DNA from: Methylophaga sp.
GTDB taxonomy: Bacteria; Pseudomonadota; Gammaproteobacteria; Nitrosococcales; Methylophagaceae
DNA length: 7,173 nucleotides
Direction of reading: 5' to 3'
Assembly: GCA_014762585.1 (NCBI GenBank)
Contig: JABURN010000128.1
Coordinates: 1 to 7,173 of the forward strand
Shown: positions 1-7,049 of the stretch, in pieces
Numbering within the stretch: the first letter of the stretch is position 1
Layout: the number at the start of each line of letters is the position of its first letter
Notes under the pieces: generated by a model
Databases searched by the model: none
What the model was told of the DNA's origin: nothing
What the model saw: the letters and a program-made list of their open reading frames with translations, nothing else
Position numbers and translations under genes: made by a program

Positions 1-2
1 TA

Positions 3-662
3 CATGCAGCAATTGGCACTGATGGACTTTTCGACCCTTTCCGCATTGCCGAAGTGATTCGCGAAGTCGATGCCGACATTATTGCCTTGCAGGAAGTCGA
101 ACACCACCGGGTCAACGATCTGGACCTGCTCGACTTCCTGGCACAGCAGACGGATATGACCGGGCTGGCCGGACCGACCATGCTGCGTGAATCCAGAGAG
201 TACGGCAATGCCATTTTGTCCCGTCTGCCAATAGAATCGCACCGCTTGATCGATTTAAGTCTGGAACCCCATGAACCCAGGGGGGCTTTGCAGGTTCAGT
301 ATATTTATCAGGGCTATCACATCCTGGTTTATGCCACCCATCTGGGTCTCAAGCCGGTAGAGCGCCGCCACCAGGTGAAAAGCATTCTTGCGGAATTTGA
401 ACAGCAGCAGGCTGACGCTACAGTATTGATGGGCGATTTGAATGAGTGGTTTTTGTGGGGCCGCCCCTTACGCTGGTTACATCAGTACTTTGATACCACG
501 CCGGCCTGCCGCAGCTTTCCCTCAGCCTGGCCCATCTTCAGCCTGGATCGTATCTGGGTCCAGCCGCGACGACATCTGCTGGCTGTCGCGGCACACCGCT
601 CGGCGCTGGCCAGAAAAGCCTCTGATCATCTGCCTGTCACTGCCCTGGTCGAATTGGACTAA
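3..662 (+). CDS. Endonuclease/exonuclease/phosphatase (EEP) family protein, 5' end missing
   Basis: This is a metal-dependent phosphoesterase of the EEP (DNase I-like) fold; the actual substrate (nucleic acid, phospholipid headgroup or other) cannot be told. The frame is open to the left edge: translation from base 3 begins HAAIGTDGLFDPFRIAEVI, a typical EEP N-terminal region, so the GTG at 54 is internal and the true start lies upstream. The active-site set is visible and intact: LQEVE with the metal-binding Glu codon at 93-95, GDLNEW with Asp at 435-437 and Asn at 441-443, LDRIWV with Asp at 546-548, and a final SDHLPV with Asp-His at 624-629. The spacing and the region GRPLRWL...FPSAWPIFSLDRIWV match a proteobacterial EEP subfamily, which from memory is often found near phospholipase D/cardiolipin synthase genes; no such gene is visible here. 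Only a few dozen residues at most seem to be missing. No signal peptide can be judged. Confidence 0.88.
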   Translation, partial: HAAIGTDGLFDPFRIAEVIREVDADIIALQEVEHHRVNDLDLLDFLAQQTDMTGLAGPTMLRESREYGNAILSRLPIESHRLIDLSLEPHEPRGALQVQYIYQGYHILVYATHLGLKPVERRHQVKSILAEFEQQQADATVLMGDLNEWFLWGRPLRWLHQYFDTTPACRSFPSAWPIFSLDRIWVQPRRHLLAVAAHRSALARKASDHLPVTALVELD

Positions 663-711
663 GTTGGAGCCGGGCGCGTTCTCTGTTAAGGTCAAATAAG
701 GCGCTCTTGTT

Positions 712-717
712 TATATT
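712..717 (+). promoter_or_regulatory. Possible -10 element upstream of the porin gene
   Basis: TATATT matches the sigma-70 -10 consensus at five of six positions and lies about 60 bases before the porin start, in the 114-base gap after the EEP gene. No good -35 hexamer sits 16-18 bases upstream; the best, AGGTCA at 689-694, is poor. This is weak evidence, offered because a promoter is expected here for the porin-transporter pair. Nothing else convincing is seen in 663-776, and no clear terminator follows the EEP gene. Confidence 0.25.
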
Positions 718-776
718 CGGGAGTAATGCTCAACGCTGAAAGACAGCAAGCCACATCAAGATGAGGATGGAGCCCA

Positions 777-2162
777 ATGTCCAGATACGCCAAACATGCT
801 CTCTTCAGCATGTTTCTGACTTTATTTTCTCTGAGCACAGTCACAGTTCAGGCTCAACCTGCTGACGAGGATGAAGTCACACGCTTGCAGTCCAGAATAG
901 AACGCCTTGAGGCTGAGCTAAGACAAACCAGACAAGCCCTAGAAGAAAGCAAAAAAAAGCAGTCGGCTGCTGAAAACAAGCTGGCCGAGACCAAAGAAAT
1001 TCTCGCTGAATCAGAACAAAACAGACAAGCACGTGTCGCTGAGGCAGAGCAGGCTGAAGAGCCGGCTGAAATTCGCTTTGGTCCCCTGCGTGTCGGTGGG
1101 GCGATGCGGGCAAACTATGCCATTGGGGATTACCCTGAAATGGACGGCGCTTCCCGGGCATTCGAGGATGGCGGTAATTTCAACCTGGATACCTTCCGCA
1201 TCAATCTCGATTATGCCGATGGTCCCTATATCGGCAAATTGGAATATCGCTGGTACAACGGTTATAACTTTTTACACACAGGCTGGCTCGGTTATCAGTT
1301 TGATGAAAAGCGACAGCTCCAACTCGGCGTCAATCGGGTTCCTTTTGGCCCCGGCCCCTATGGCGTATCACAAAGTTGGTTCTTTGATCAGCATTACTAC
1401 CTGGGCCTCGCTGATGATATGGATCTGGGCGCTAAGTACCACCATGAAACAGGCAACTGGAAGTGGGACCTCGCCTACTATGTCTCTGATGAAGGTAACT
1501 ATATCGGCTCCTCTCACGATAGCGCCCGCTATTCTTATGATGTCGTGAATGAGAGTGATCAGGGTTACGAAGAGCGTAACCAGTTCAATTTAAGAGGTAT
1601 TTATCAGTTTTCGGGCAGTGAAGTGAAAACGGATCTGGGTGTTTCACTGCAATACGGCGAGCTGAAGAGTCGTGGGTCACAGGACGATGGTGATCGTTAT
1701 GCTGCCTCAGTCCATATGGTCAATAAGTGGGGACAGTTTACGCTGGCAAGCCAGATTACCTACTACCGGTTTGATGTCGACAGCGGCCAGCCATTGGGTA
1801 CCGATAAACTGGTACAGATGGGGGCTTATGATTTCCCCAGCACTGCAGCGGCAGAGGCCTGGATCCCGGCTGTCTCACTCAGTTACTACCTGGAAACCAG
1901 TCAGATCGCCTGGCTGGATTATGTGATTCCTTACGTCGAATACAGCAGTGTTGTTAAACAGGAAAGTCAGTTTAACGACAGTGAACTGGCCACGCTGGGT
2001 GCCGCCTGGGGCAAAGACAACTGGTATATCTACACGGATTTGAGCGCATCGAACGGTAATGAGTTTATCGGTGGTGATGCAGCGTTTGGTGATCGCCTGG
2101 GGGCGAATCAGGATGATGATTGGCAGACCCGTTTCAATATCAATTTCGGTTATTACTTCTAA
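777..2162 (+). CDS. Outer-membrane porin with N-terminal coiled coil
   Basis: A 461-residue exported beta-barrel protein. Residues 1-26 form a signal peptide (basic start, hydrophobic core, VQA before the likely cut). Residues about 31-96 are a charged heptad-like helix rich in Glu, Lys, Gln and Leu (for example RLQSRIERLEAELRQ), predicting a periplasmic coiled coil, probably trimeric. From about residue 97 the protein alternates hydrophobic and polar residues with many Tyr, Trp and Gly, and it ends in NFGYYF with a terminal Phe, the usual barrel-assembly signal of outer-membrane proteins. AGGATGGAG at 764-772 is a good ribosome site four bases before the ATG. The architecture resembles DcaP-like trimeric porins, but I cannot assign a named family from sequence alone. 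The BCCT transporter gene follows after 38 bases, so the two are probably co-transcribed; by inference the porin admits the transporter's substrate. Confidence 0.85.
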   Translation: MSRYAKHALFSMFLTLFSLSTVTVQAQPADEDEVTRLQSRIERLEAELRQTRQALEESKKKQSAAENKLAETKEILAESEQNRQARVAEAEQAEEPAEIRFGPLRVGGAMRANYAIGDYPEMDGASRAFEDGGNFNLDTFRINLDYADGPYIGKLEYRWYNGYNFLHTGWLGYQFDEKRQLQLGVNRVPFGPGPYGVSQSWFFDQHYYLGLADDMDLGAKYHHETGNWKWDLAYYVSDEGNYIGSSHDSARYSYDVVNESDQGYEERNQFNLRGIYQFSGSEVKTDLGVSLQYGELKSRGSQDDGDRYAASVHMVNKWGQFTLASQITYYRFDVDSGQPLGTDKLVQMGAYDFPSTAAAEAWIPAVSLSYYLETSQIAWLDYVIPYVEYSSVVKQESQFNDSELATLGAAWGKDNWYIYTDLSASNGNEFIGGDAAFGDRLGANQDDDWQTRFNINFGYYF

Positions 2163-2187
2163 CAACAAAAAAACACGGAGAGCGGCA

Positions 2188-2194
2188 AAGAGAG
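2188..2194 (+). promoter_or_regulatory. Ribosome binding site setting the BCCT transporter start
   Basis: AAGAGAG lies six bases before the ATG at 2201 and supports that start. The longer open frame reaches back to 2120, inside the porin gene, but its extra 27 residues (LLLLTTKKHGER and neighbours) look nothing like a BCCT N-terminus, and a start there would overlap the porin by 43 bases. Confidence 0.6.
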
Positions 2195-2200
2195 CAAATT

Positions 2201-4204
2201 ATGAGTGAACAAGAAAAGCAAGCTCAAGAAAAAGCAGCCAAAATCGCTGTAAATCCTCCCGTATTTTACGGTTCCGCCATTCTGATTCTCATCATTGTTA
2301 TTTTTGGGGCAGGCTTCCCTGAATTAGCGACTGGCGTATTTGCCTCGGTTCAAAACTGGGTAATCGAAACCTTTGGCTGGTTTTATCTGCTCGCAGTGGC
2401 TGTTTTTTTAATATTCTGTTTGAGCCTGGCAATGAGCTCATTCGGCAAGATAAAACTCGGGCCTGATCATTCGGAGCCTGATTATGGCTACACCTCATGG
2501 TTTGCCATGTTGTTTAGTGCCGGCATGGGTATCGGCCTGTTGTTCTTTGGGGTTGCCGAACCGGTCATGCATTTTGCCACCCCGCCGGTGGGTGAGGGCG
2601 AAACCATCGAAGCTGCCCGGCAGGCAATGTCTATTACTTTCTTCCATTGGGGACTGCACGCCTGGGCTATCTACGCAGTGGTCGGTCTGGCGCTGGCTTA
2701 CTTTGGCTTCAGACATAATCTGCCATTGACCATTCGCTCTGCTCTTTATCCGCTAATCGGCGAGAGAATCCATGGGCCGATTGGTCACGCCGTCGACATC
2801 TTTGCCGTCATCGGTACGATGTTCGGTATTGCCACTTCACTTGGCTTCGGTGTTTTGCAGATCAATGCCGGCTTGAGTTATTTGTTTGATTTCCCCGATT
2901 CGGTCTATCTGCAAATTGGCCTGATTGCGGTCATTACCCTGATGGCAACAGCGTCAGTAGTTGCTGGACTCGATGCCGGCATCAAACGCTTATCAGAAAT
3001 CAATCTTGTGCTGGCGGTATTACTGCTGGTTTTTGTCATGCTGACAGGACCGACATTGTTCCTGCTGCAGGCACTGGTACAGAATACCGGGGCCTATCTC
3101 AGTCAGCTGGTCGATCTGACTTTCAATCTCTATGCCTATGAGCCCAACAGCTGGATAGGTGGCTGGACATTATTCTACTGGGGCTGGTGGATATCCTGGT
3201 CACCTTTTGTCGGCATGTTTATCGCTCGGGTTTCCCGCGGGCGGACCATCCGTGAGTTTGTATTCGGTGTGCTGTTTGTGCCGGTAGGCTTCAGCTTTAT
3301 GTGGATGACCTTCTTTGGTGGTACGGCAATCAGCATGGAGCTGGGGGCCCTGTCAGGCGTTATCACCAGTGCGATTGCAGAAAATGTGCCGCTGGCGATT
3401 TTCACCATGTTTGAACATCTCCCTCTGAGCATGCTGGCATCCGGTGTGGCGACCGTGCTTGTGATCACCTTCTTTGTGACATCGTCTGACTCCGGTTCGC
3501 TGGTGATTGATACCATCACATCGGGCGGACACCCTATGCCTCCAGTCTGGCAGAGAGTGTTCTGGGCTTTGATGGAAGGTGTGGTCGCAGCGACCTTGTT
3601 ACTGGCTGGAGGACTGGGCGGTTTGCAAACTGCGGTCATTGCAGGTGCCTTACCTTTTGCCATGATCATGCTGGTGGTCTGTCTGGGGCTTTACAAAGGC
3701 CTGAAAATGGAAGGAATCAAACGGATGGTGGTCGGTATGCCCCAAACACCAGTCAGCAGTGGTCGCCGGGTAACCTGGAAACAACGACTCAAGAATCTCA
3801 GCACATTTCCTGATGAGGCTGAAATGTCTCAATTCATGCAGCAAACGGTGGAACCCGCACTGCAACAGGTTGCTAAGGAAATTTGCCAAAGCGGTCAGCA
3901 AGCCAGTGTTAGCAAGGAAGACAGCTACATTGAGCTACGTGTTCTTTACGGCGGAGAAACTGACTTTGTCTATGGTGTTCACAGTGTCGGGCATTTGATT
4001 CCACACTTCGCTTTTCCAGAATTTGATGCCAAAGCTGATGAAAGCAAACGCTATTATCGTGCGGAGGTGTATCTGGCCGAGGGAAGTCAGCATTATGACC
4101 TGTACGGCTACAATCAGGAGCAGGTGCTGGATGACGTGTTGATTCAATACGAAAAACACATGCACTTTCTGCATATTGTCAGTGATTCACAGGCGGAAGA
4201 GTAA
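2201..4204 (+). CDS. BCCT-family osmolyte transporter, BetT-like with long C-terminal domain
   Basis: An inner-membrane betaine/choline/carnitine-type transporter of 667 residues, with about 12 hydrophobic segments between residues 20 and 500. Family hallmarks: GMGIGLLFFGVAEP at 108-121, FHWGLHAWAIY at 148-158 with the aromatic cage residues W150, W155 and Y158, WGWWISWSP at 327-335 (W329, W330, W333), and TSSDS at 427-431. NLPLTIRSALYP, GPIGHAVDI and VIGTMFGIAT are almost as in E. coli BetT. Residues about 505-667 form a hydrophilic cytoplasmic domain ending YNQEQVLDDVLIQYEKHMHFLH, which also matches BetT (677 residues, osmotically regulated through this tail). One key difference: residue 112 is Gly, where E. 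coli BetT has the Asp linked to choline use, so glycine betaine or a similar compound such as DMSP is at least as likely. The TM5 motif T206-MFG-I210 lacks the second Thr of the BetP sodium site, as does BetT. I therefore give no symbol. It follows the porin gene by 38 bases; no betI, betA or betB is in the window. Confidence 0.93.
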   Translation: MSEQEKQAQEKAAKIAVNPPVFYGSAILILIIVIFGAGFPELATGVFASVQNWVIETFGWFYLLAVAVFLIFCLSLAMSSFGKIKLGPDHSEPDYGYTSWFAMLFSAGMGIGLLFFGVAEPVMHFATPPVGEGETIEAARQAMSITFFHWGLHAWAIYAVVGLALAYFGFRHNLPLTIRSALYPLIGERIHGPIGHAVDIFAVIGTMFGIATSLGFGVLQINAGLSYLFDFPDSVYLQIGLIAVITLMATASVVAGLDAGIKRLSEINLVLAVLLLVFVMLTGPTLFLLQALVQNTGAYLSQLVDLTFNLYAYEPNSWIGGWTLFYWGWWISWSPFVGMFIARVSRGRTIREFVFGVLFVPVGFSFMWMTFFGGTAISMELGALSGVITSAIAENVPLAIFTMFEHLPLSMLASGVATVLVITFFVTSSDSGSLVIDTITSGGHPMPPVWQRVFWALMEGVVAATLLLAGGLGGLQTAVIAGALPFAMIMLVVCLGLYKGLKMEGIKRMVVGMPQTPVSSGRRVTWKQRLKNLSTFPDEAEMSQFMQQTVEPALQQVAKEICQSGQQASVSKEDSYIELRVLYGGETDFVYGVHSVGHLIPHFAFPEFDAKADESKRYYRAEVYLAEGSQHYDLYGYNQEQVLDDVLIQYEKHMHFLHIVSDSQAEE

Positions 4205-4284
4205 GCCTGTTAACGGATTAAATAATAGTGTTGAGCGCAGATTGAACAGGGTGGAACAGTGGATACGAAGCTGTGGCGGTCTGG

Positions 4285-4312
4285 TTTAGAAACTATCTTT
4301 AAATCATGCTAT
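4285..4312 (+). promoter_or_regulatory. Weak candidate promoter before the DUF2845-like gene
   Basis: TTTAGA (4285-4290, four of six to the -35 consensus) and TGCTAT (4307-4312, three of six to the -10) are 16 bases apart, 32 bases before the start at 4345. The 140-base gap 4205-4344 has a locally AT-rich end here, where a promoter for the downstream four genes would be expected. The matches are poor. No clear terminator for the BCCT gene is seen: CCTGTT at 4207-4212 and AACAGG at 4244-4249 could pair, but the loop is 31 bases and no T-run follows. Confidence 0.2.
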
Positions 4313-4330
4313 TGTCGCACTCATCACCAC

Positions 4331-4338
4331 GAGGAGAG
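4331..4338 (+). promoter_or_regulatory. Ribosome binding site setting the DUF2845-like start
   Basis: GAGGAGAG is a strong Shine-Dalgarno match six bases before the ATG at 4345. It excludes the in-frame ATG at 4306, which has no such site and would put a hydrophilic stretch before the signal peptide. Confidence 0.8.
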
Positions 4339-4344
4339 ACGCTC

Positions 4345-4659
4345 ATGCGATTGAGATCAAAAGCATTCATGATCATGACCAGCCTGTTCAGTTCAGCGGT
4401 ACTGGCTGGCGGTGCAGATTTACCCAGCCTGCCTTGTGGCAGTCAGGCCATCAAGCTTGGCATGAGCCCGCAGCAGATTAAATCCACCTGTGGTCAGAGC
4501 TGGGAGCCGTCCTACATCAGCAAGCATGAGAGGCCGGCGCTCGGTGATGAAGAAGGCCATGATTACTTTGAGAAGTGGATGTACAACACCGCTGACAGCA
4601 ATGCTACCCACGTCATTTTTAAAAACGGCGAGGTGGTACGTATCTTCACCGTACGCTAG
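4345..4659 (+). CDS. Small secreted DUF2845-like protein
   Basis: A 104-residue protein of unknown function. Residues 1-21 are a clear signal peptide (RLRSK, hydrophobic core, AVLA), with no lipobox Cys, so a soluble periplasmic product is predicted. The mature part has the layout I associate with DUF2845: a first Cys (LPCGSQAIKLGM, C31), then a helix SPQQIKSTCG with C49, a variable stretch, EKWMYN (76-81) and a final strand pair VIFKNGEVVRIF (90-101). This resembles a small SmpA/OmlA-like fold, and the two cysteines could form a disulfide. The family assignment is from memory of the pattern and is tentative. The gene lies 77 bases before the PepSY-like gene on the same strand and could be transcribed with the two-component genes, although a separate promoter in that gap is possible. 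Its role beside them is unknown. Confidence 0.75.
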   Translation: MRLRSKAFMIMTSLFSSAVLAGGADLPSLPCGSQAIKLGMSPQQIKSTCGQSWEPSYISKHERPALGDEEGHDYFEKWMYNTADSNATHVIFKNGEVVRIFTVR

Positions 4660-4736
4660 AGCGAGTGTAGTTTTCATTTTAAATTAAGCCAGCTGCTTTA
4701 GACTGTCAGTGTTAATGAACTCTGGCAGATAATGAC

Positions 4737-5051
4737 ATGACACCTTCCCGTTCTTTTTTTCTACTCGCTGGTATGCTGATTATGCTTGCGATGCCATGGC
4801 AGATCCTGCAGGCTGATCAAGACGCTGATCGCGCCCGTATGCTGAAACAGCGGGGAGATATTCTCCCGCTGGAACAAGTCATTGAGTCTGCCATGGCCGT
4901 CAAACCCGGCCAGATTCTGGAAACAGAGCTGGATGAGGATGATGGCCGTTACGTCTACGAACTTGAGATTCTCGATGAACGCGGGCAGGTCTGGGAACTC
5001 GAACTGGACGCCAGCACCGCGGAGTTGCTTGAACTGGAAAGTGAGGATTAG
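4737..5051 (+). CDS. Small secreted acidic PepSY-like protein
   Basis: A 104-residue exported protein with a signal peptide at 1-26 (MTPSRSFFLLAGMLIMLAMP, then ILQA as a likely cut site). The mature part has one PepSY-type repeat: a helix (LPLEQVIESAMAVKPGQILETEL, residues 43-65, written here only to mark the region) and a hairpin with YVYELEILDERGQVWELELD (72-91), followed by ASTAELLELE. By my count 24 of 78 mature residues are Asp or Glu against seven Arg or Lys, including a DEDD run at 66-69. PepSY proteins are often found beside two-component systems, and some act as periplasmic inhibitors or sensor partners; a sensor-accessory role here is inference. The ribosome site before the ATG is weak. 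The stop is three bases before the regulator's start, and the regulator's own Shine-Dalgarno lies in this gene's last codons, so co-expression is very likely. Confidence 0.82.
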   Translation: MTPSRSFFLLAGMLIMLAMPWQILQADQDADRARMLKQRGDILPLEQVIESAMAVKPGQILETELDEDDGRYVYELEILDERGQVWELELDASTAELLELESED

Positions 5052-5054
5052 TTC

Positions 5055-5723
5055 ATGCGCTTGTTGCTGGTCGAGGATGACCCGGGCCTGGGGCCAAAGC
5101 TACAGGATGCGCTGAACCGCGCCGGCTATGCCACCGATCTGTCGATTGACGGTGTCGATGCCGAGGCCATGGGTGATATCGAACCTTATGATCTGATCGT
5201 GCTGGATCTGGGACTGCCGGGTCAGCCCGGACTGGATGTGCTCAGAAACTGGCGAGCCCGCGACAATCTCACGCCGGTGATTATTCTCACCGCCCGTGAT
5301 GCCTGGGAAGATAAAGTGCTGGGCTTCAAAGCCGGTGCCGATGACTACCTCGCCAAACCGTTTCAGATTGAAGAACTCCTGGTACGCATCAACGCGGTAT
5401 TACGCCGTTATGCCGGCCTTAAACCCGGCTCACTGACCTACGGTGACTTATCGCTCGACGAAGCTGACCAAAGTGTCAGTCTCAGCAGTGGTCAGAAGTT
5501 CAGCCTCACCGGTACCGAGTTCAAACTCCTGCGTTATTTTATGCTCAACCCCGGCAAGCTTCTGTCCAAGACAACACTCACCGAGCATGTGTATCAGCTG
5601 GACAGTGACAAAGACAGTAATGTCATTGAAGTCTATATCAATCGACTACGACAAAAACTGGGACAGGGACTGATTCAAACCCGGCGCGGGCAAGGCTATA
5701 TCTTCGGCCGGGAAGGCCGATGA
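5055..5723 (+). CDS. PhoP-like OmpR-family response regulator
   Basis: A 222-residue DNA-binding response regulator, the usual length for this family. The receiver domain (1-about 115) has the acidic pair D8/D9, the phospho-acceptor D51 in VLDLGLPG, T79 and K101 in DDYLAKPF. The stretch TARDAWEDKVLGF...AGADDYLAKPF is close to E. coli PhoP (TARESWQDKV). The C-terminal winged-helix domain (about 125-222) shows LTGTEFKLLRYF, the recognition helix region NVIEVYINRLRQKL and the wing TRRGQGYIFG. GAGGA at 5043-5047, inside the end of the PepSY gene, serves as ribosome site seven bases before the ATG. The regulator overlaps the kinase gene by ATGA, implying translational coupling and a cognate pair. 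It likely controls envelope or cation-response genes as PhoP does, but the regulon is not visible; no convincing PhoP box was found. PhoP similarity is strong, but orthology to enterobacterial phoP is not proven, so the symbol is left blank. Confidence 0.95.
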   Translation: MRLLLVEDDPGLGPKLQDALNRAGYATDLSIDGVDAEAMGDIEPYDLIVLDLGLPGQPGLDVLRNWRARDNLTPVIILTARDAWEDKVLGFKAGADDYLAKPFQIEELLVRINAVLRRYAGLKPGSLTYGDLSLDEADQSVSLSSGQKFSLTGTEFKLLRYFMLNPGKLLSKTTLTEHVYQLDSDKDSNVIEVYINRLRQKLGQGLIQTRRGQGYIFGREGR

Positions 5724-7042
5724 CATCGATTCGAAGCCGACTCGCTATCGGCCTGACACTTGTGCTGGCTTTGTTGCTGTTGGGGCAGTGGCTGTGGCTG
5801 ACCTTAACCATAGACCGACTGATTGAGAAGCAGGTGATCAGCCGTTTGCAGGAAGAAACAGAAAGCCTGCTGGCCAATCTGACTGTTAAACCGGATGGTG
5901 AATTGGTCCTGGATCATGAACGCCTCAGCAGTAATTACAGACGCAGCTTTTCTGGTCTTTATTTCACCGTGGAAACGGCAAATCAGCAAATATTCTCACG
6001 CTCATTATGGGATCTTAATCTGAACACCTGGCCGGTGGCTGTGGGTGAACGTCGCGTCCATTACCAGACCGGCCCTCAGGAGCAACCTCTGCTGGCCGTT
6101 TCAGCCAGCTATCTGAAACAGGATAAAAAGCTCACCATAACCGTGGCTGAAGATATCGCCTGGATGCTGAAGGATAAACAGCATTTTCAGTTTGTGTTTA
6201 CGCTGCTTTCTGCCGGTGGATTGGTGATATTACTACTGTTTCAGGCGGGTCTGGTCAGACAGGCTTTAAAACCATTGAGTAAAGCACGGCGACAACTGGA
6301 GCAGTTGGGGCAGGGAGAGATCAAAGCCATCGATGAAAACGCGCCGGATGAAATCCGGCCTTTGCTGATTGAGCTGAACCGGTTGATGCAAAGTATGGTC
6401 ATTAAAACGCGACGTTCAAGGCAGGCACTGGGTAATCTCGCACATCGGCTCAAAACACAATTGACCCTGATTAATCAGATTGCCGAATCGACCCCTTCAG
6501 ATAATGCTTCGCTACGCGCTGACATCTATCAACAAACCAGCGATATCCGACAAATCATCGACAGAGAATTAAAGCGGGCGCGGGTGGCTGGCGTCACTTT
6601 GCCTGGTAGAGGGGTCGATCTGCCCGAGATGCTGTCACAGCTTACAGATACGCTGCAGCGGATTTATCAGGACAAGGCGCTGAACATAGACTGGCATCTT
6701 GCTGAAGACGTCCGCTTCAATGGCGATCGTGAAGACCTGCTCGAGTTGTTGGGAAATCTGCTCGATAATGCCTGCAAATGGTGCCAGCAAAGGGTGGTGC
6801 TTGATATCAGCATGACAAATCAGGGATTGCGACTGTTGGTGGAAGATGACGGACCGGGCTGTGATGATGCAGACCTGTCTTTTTTGAGCCAACGCGGTTT
6901 CCGCGCTGATGAATCCAGGCCTGGAAGTGGGCTGGGGCTAGCTATTGTTGATGATATTGTGGAAAGTTACGCTGGCAGCTTGTCATTTCAGCGTTCTGAG
7001 AAGTGGGGAGGCCTGCAGGTGACAGTGCACCTGCAGGCATGA
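5720..7042 (+). CDS. PhoQ-like membrane sensor histidine kinase
   Basis: A 440-residue inner-membrane kinase, the partner of the regulator that it overlaps by four bases. TM1 spans about 8-30, the periplasmic sensor about 31-157 (including FSGLYFTV and FSRSLWDLN), TM2 about 158-178, and HAMP about 179-230. The H-box is LGNLAHRLKTQLTL with H242; the N-box GNLLDNACKW has N346 and N350; G1 is VEDDGPG (374-380) and G2 is GSGLGLA (402-408). DNACKWC and VEDDGPG match E. coli PhoQ (DNACKYC, VEDDGPG) closely, and RGFRADESRPG is the matching ATP-lid region. Oddities: the residue after the His is Arg and the usual H-box Pro is Gln (Q247), while the phosphatase-type Thr at H+4 (T246) is kept. The sensor lacks the acidic run of E. 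coli PhoQ, so its signal may differ. The gene ends seven bases before the end of a convergent gene, inside an inverted repeat. Confidence 0.94.
   Translation: MTSIRSRLAIGLTLVLALLLLGQWLWLTLTIDRLIEKQVISRLQEETESLLANLTVKPDGELVLDHERLSSNYRRSFSGLYFTVETANQQIFSRSLWDLNLNTWPVAVGERRVHYQTGPQEQPLLAVSASYLKQDKKLTITVAEDIAWMLKDKQHFQFVFTLLSAGGLVILLLFQAGLVRQALKPLSKARRQLEQLGQGEIKAIDENAPDEIRPLLIELNRLMQSMVIKTRRSRQALGNLAHRLKTQLTLINQIAESTPSDNASLRADIYQQTSDIRQIIDRELKRARVAGVTLPGRGVDLPEMLSQLTDTLQRIYQDKALNIDWHLAEDVRFNGDREDLLELLGNLLDNACKWCQQRVVLDISMTNQGLRLLVEDDGPGCDDADLSFLSQRGFRADESRPGSGLGLAIVDDIVESYAGSLSFQRSEKWGGLQVTVHLQA
7011..7038. repeat. Perfect 11-bp inverted repeat at convergent gene ends
   Basis: GCCTGCAGGTG (7011-7021) and CACCTGCAGGC (7028-7038) are exact inverse complements with a six-base spacer, ACAGTG. 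The element covers the last codons of the kinase gene and stops 12 bases before the end of the convergent PepSY gene. It would fold into a strong hairpin in either transcript. Neither side has a T-run, so it is not a classic intrinsic terminator; it could still block transcription or protect 3' ends. Each arm contains the 8-bp palindrome CCTGCAGG, so the element is also a direct repeat. Confidence 0.9.
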
Positions 7043-7049
7043 ACCAGGT

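Noticed and set aside
442..699. Overlapping plus-strand open frame at the end of the EEP gene
   Set aside because: The EEP frame carries the catalytic Asp, Asn and SDH motifs across this stretch; the other frame has no recognisable content.
1033..1548. Plus-strand open frame of 171 codons within the porin gene in another frame
   Set aside because: The porin frame has a signal peptide, barrel pattern and terminal Phe; this frame gives a Met/Ile/Ser-rich sequence without domain features.
3175..3669. Long open frame (164 codons) on the minus strand inside the transporter gene
   Set aside because: It is antisense to a strongly conserved BCCT gene, its product is low-complexity and unlike any family I recognise, and there is no supporting ribosome site; it is a by-product of transporter codon use.
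4283..4301. GGTTTA and TCTTTA upstream of the DUF2845-like gene, resembling two PhoP-box half sites
   Set aside because: The half sites are 13 bases apart start to start instead of 11, the second is imperfect, and the distance to any -10 is wrong. Not enough to call a PhoP box.
4654..4680. Possible terminator after the DUF2845-like gene (short stem around CGCTAGAGCG followed by T-rich sequence)
   Set aside because: The stem would have only three to four pairs and the T-rich stretch is interrupted; it is too weak to call.
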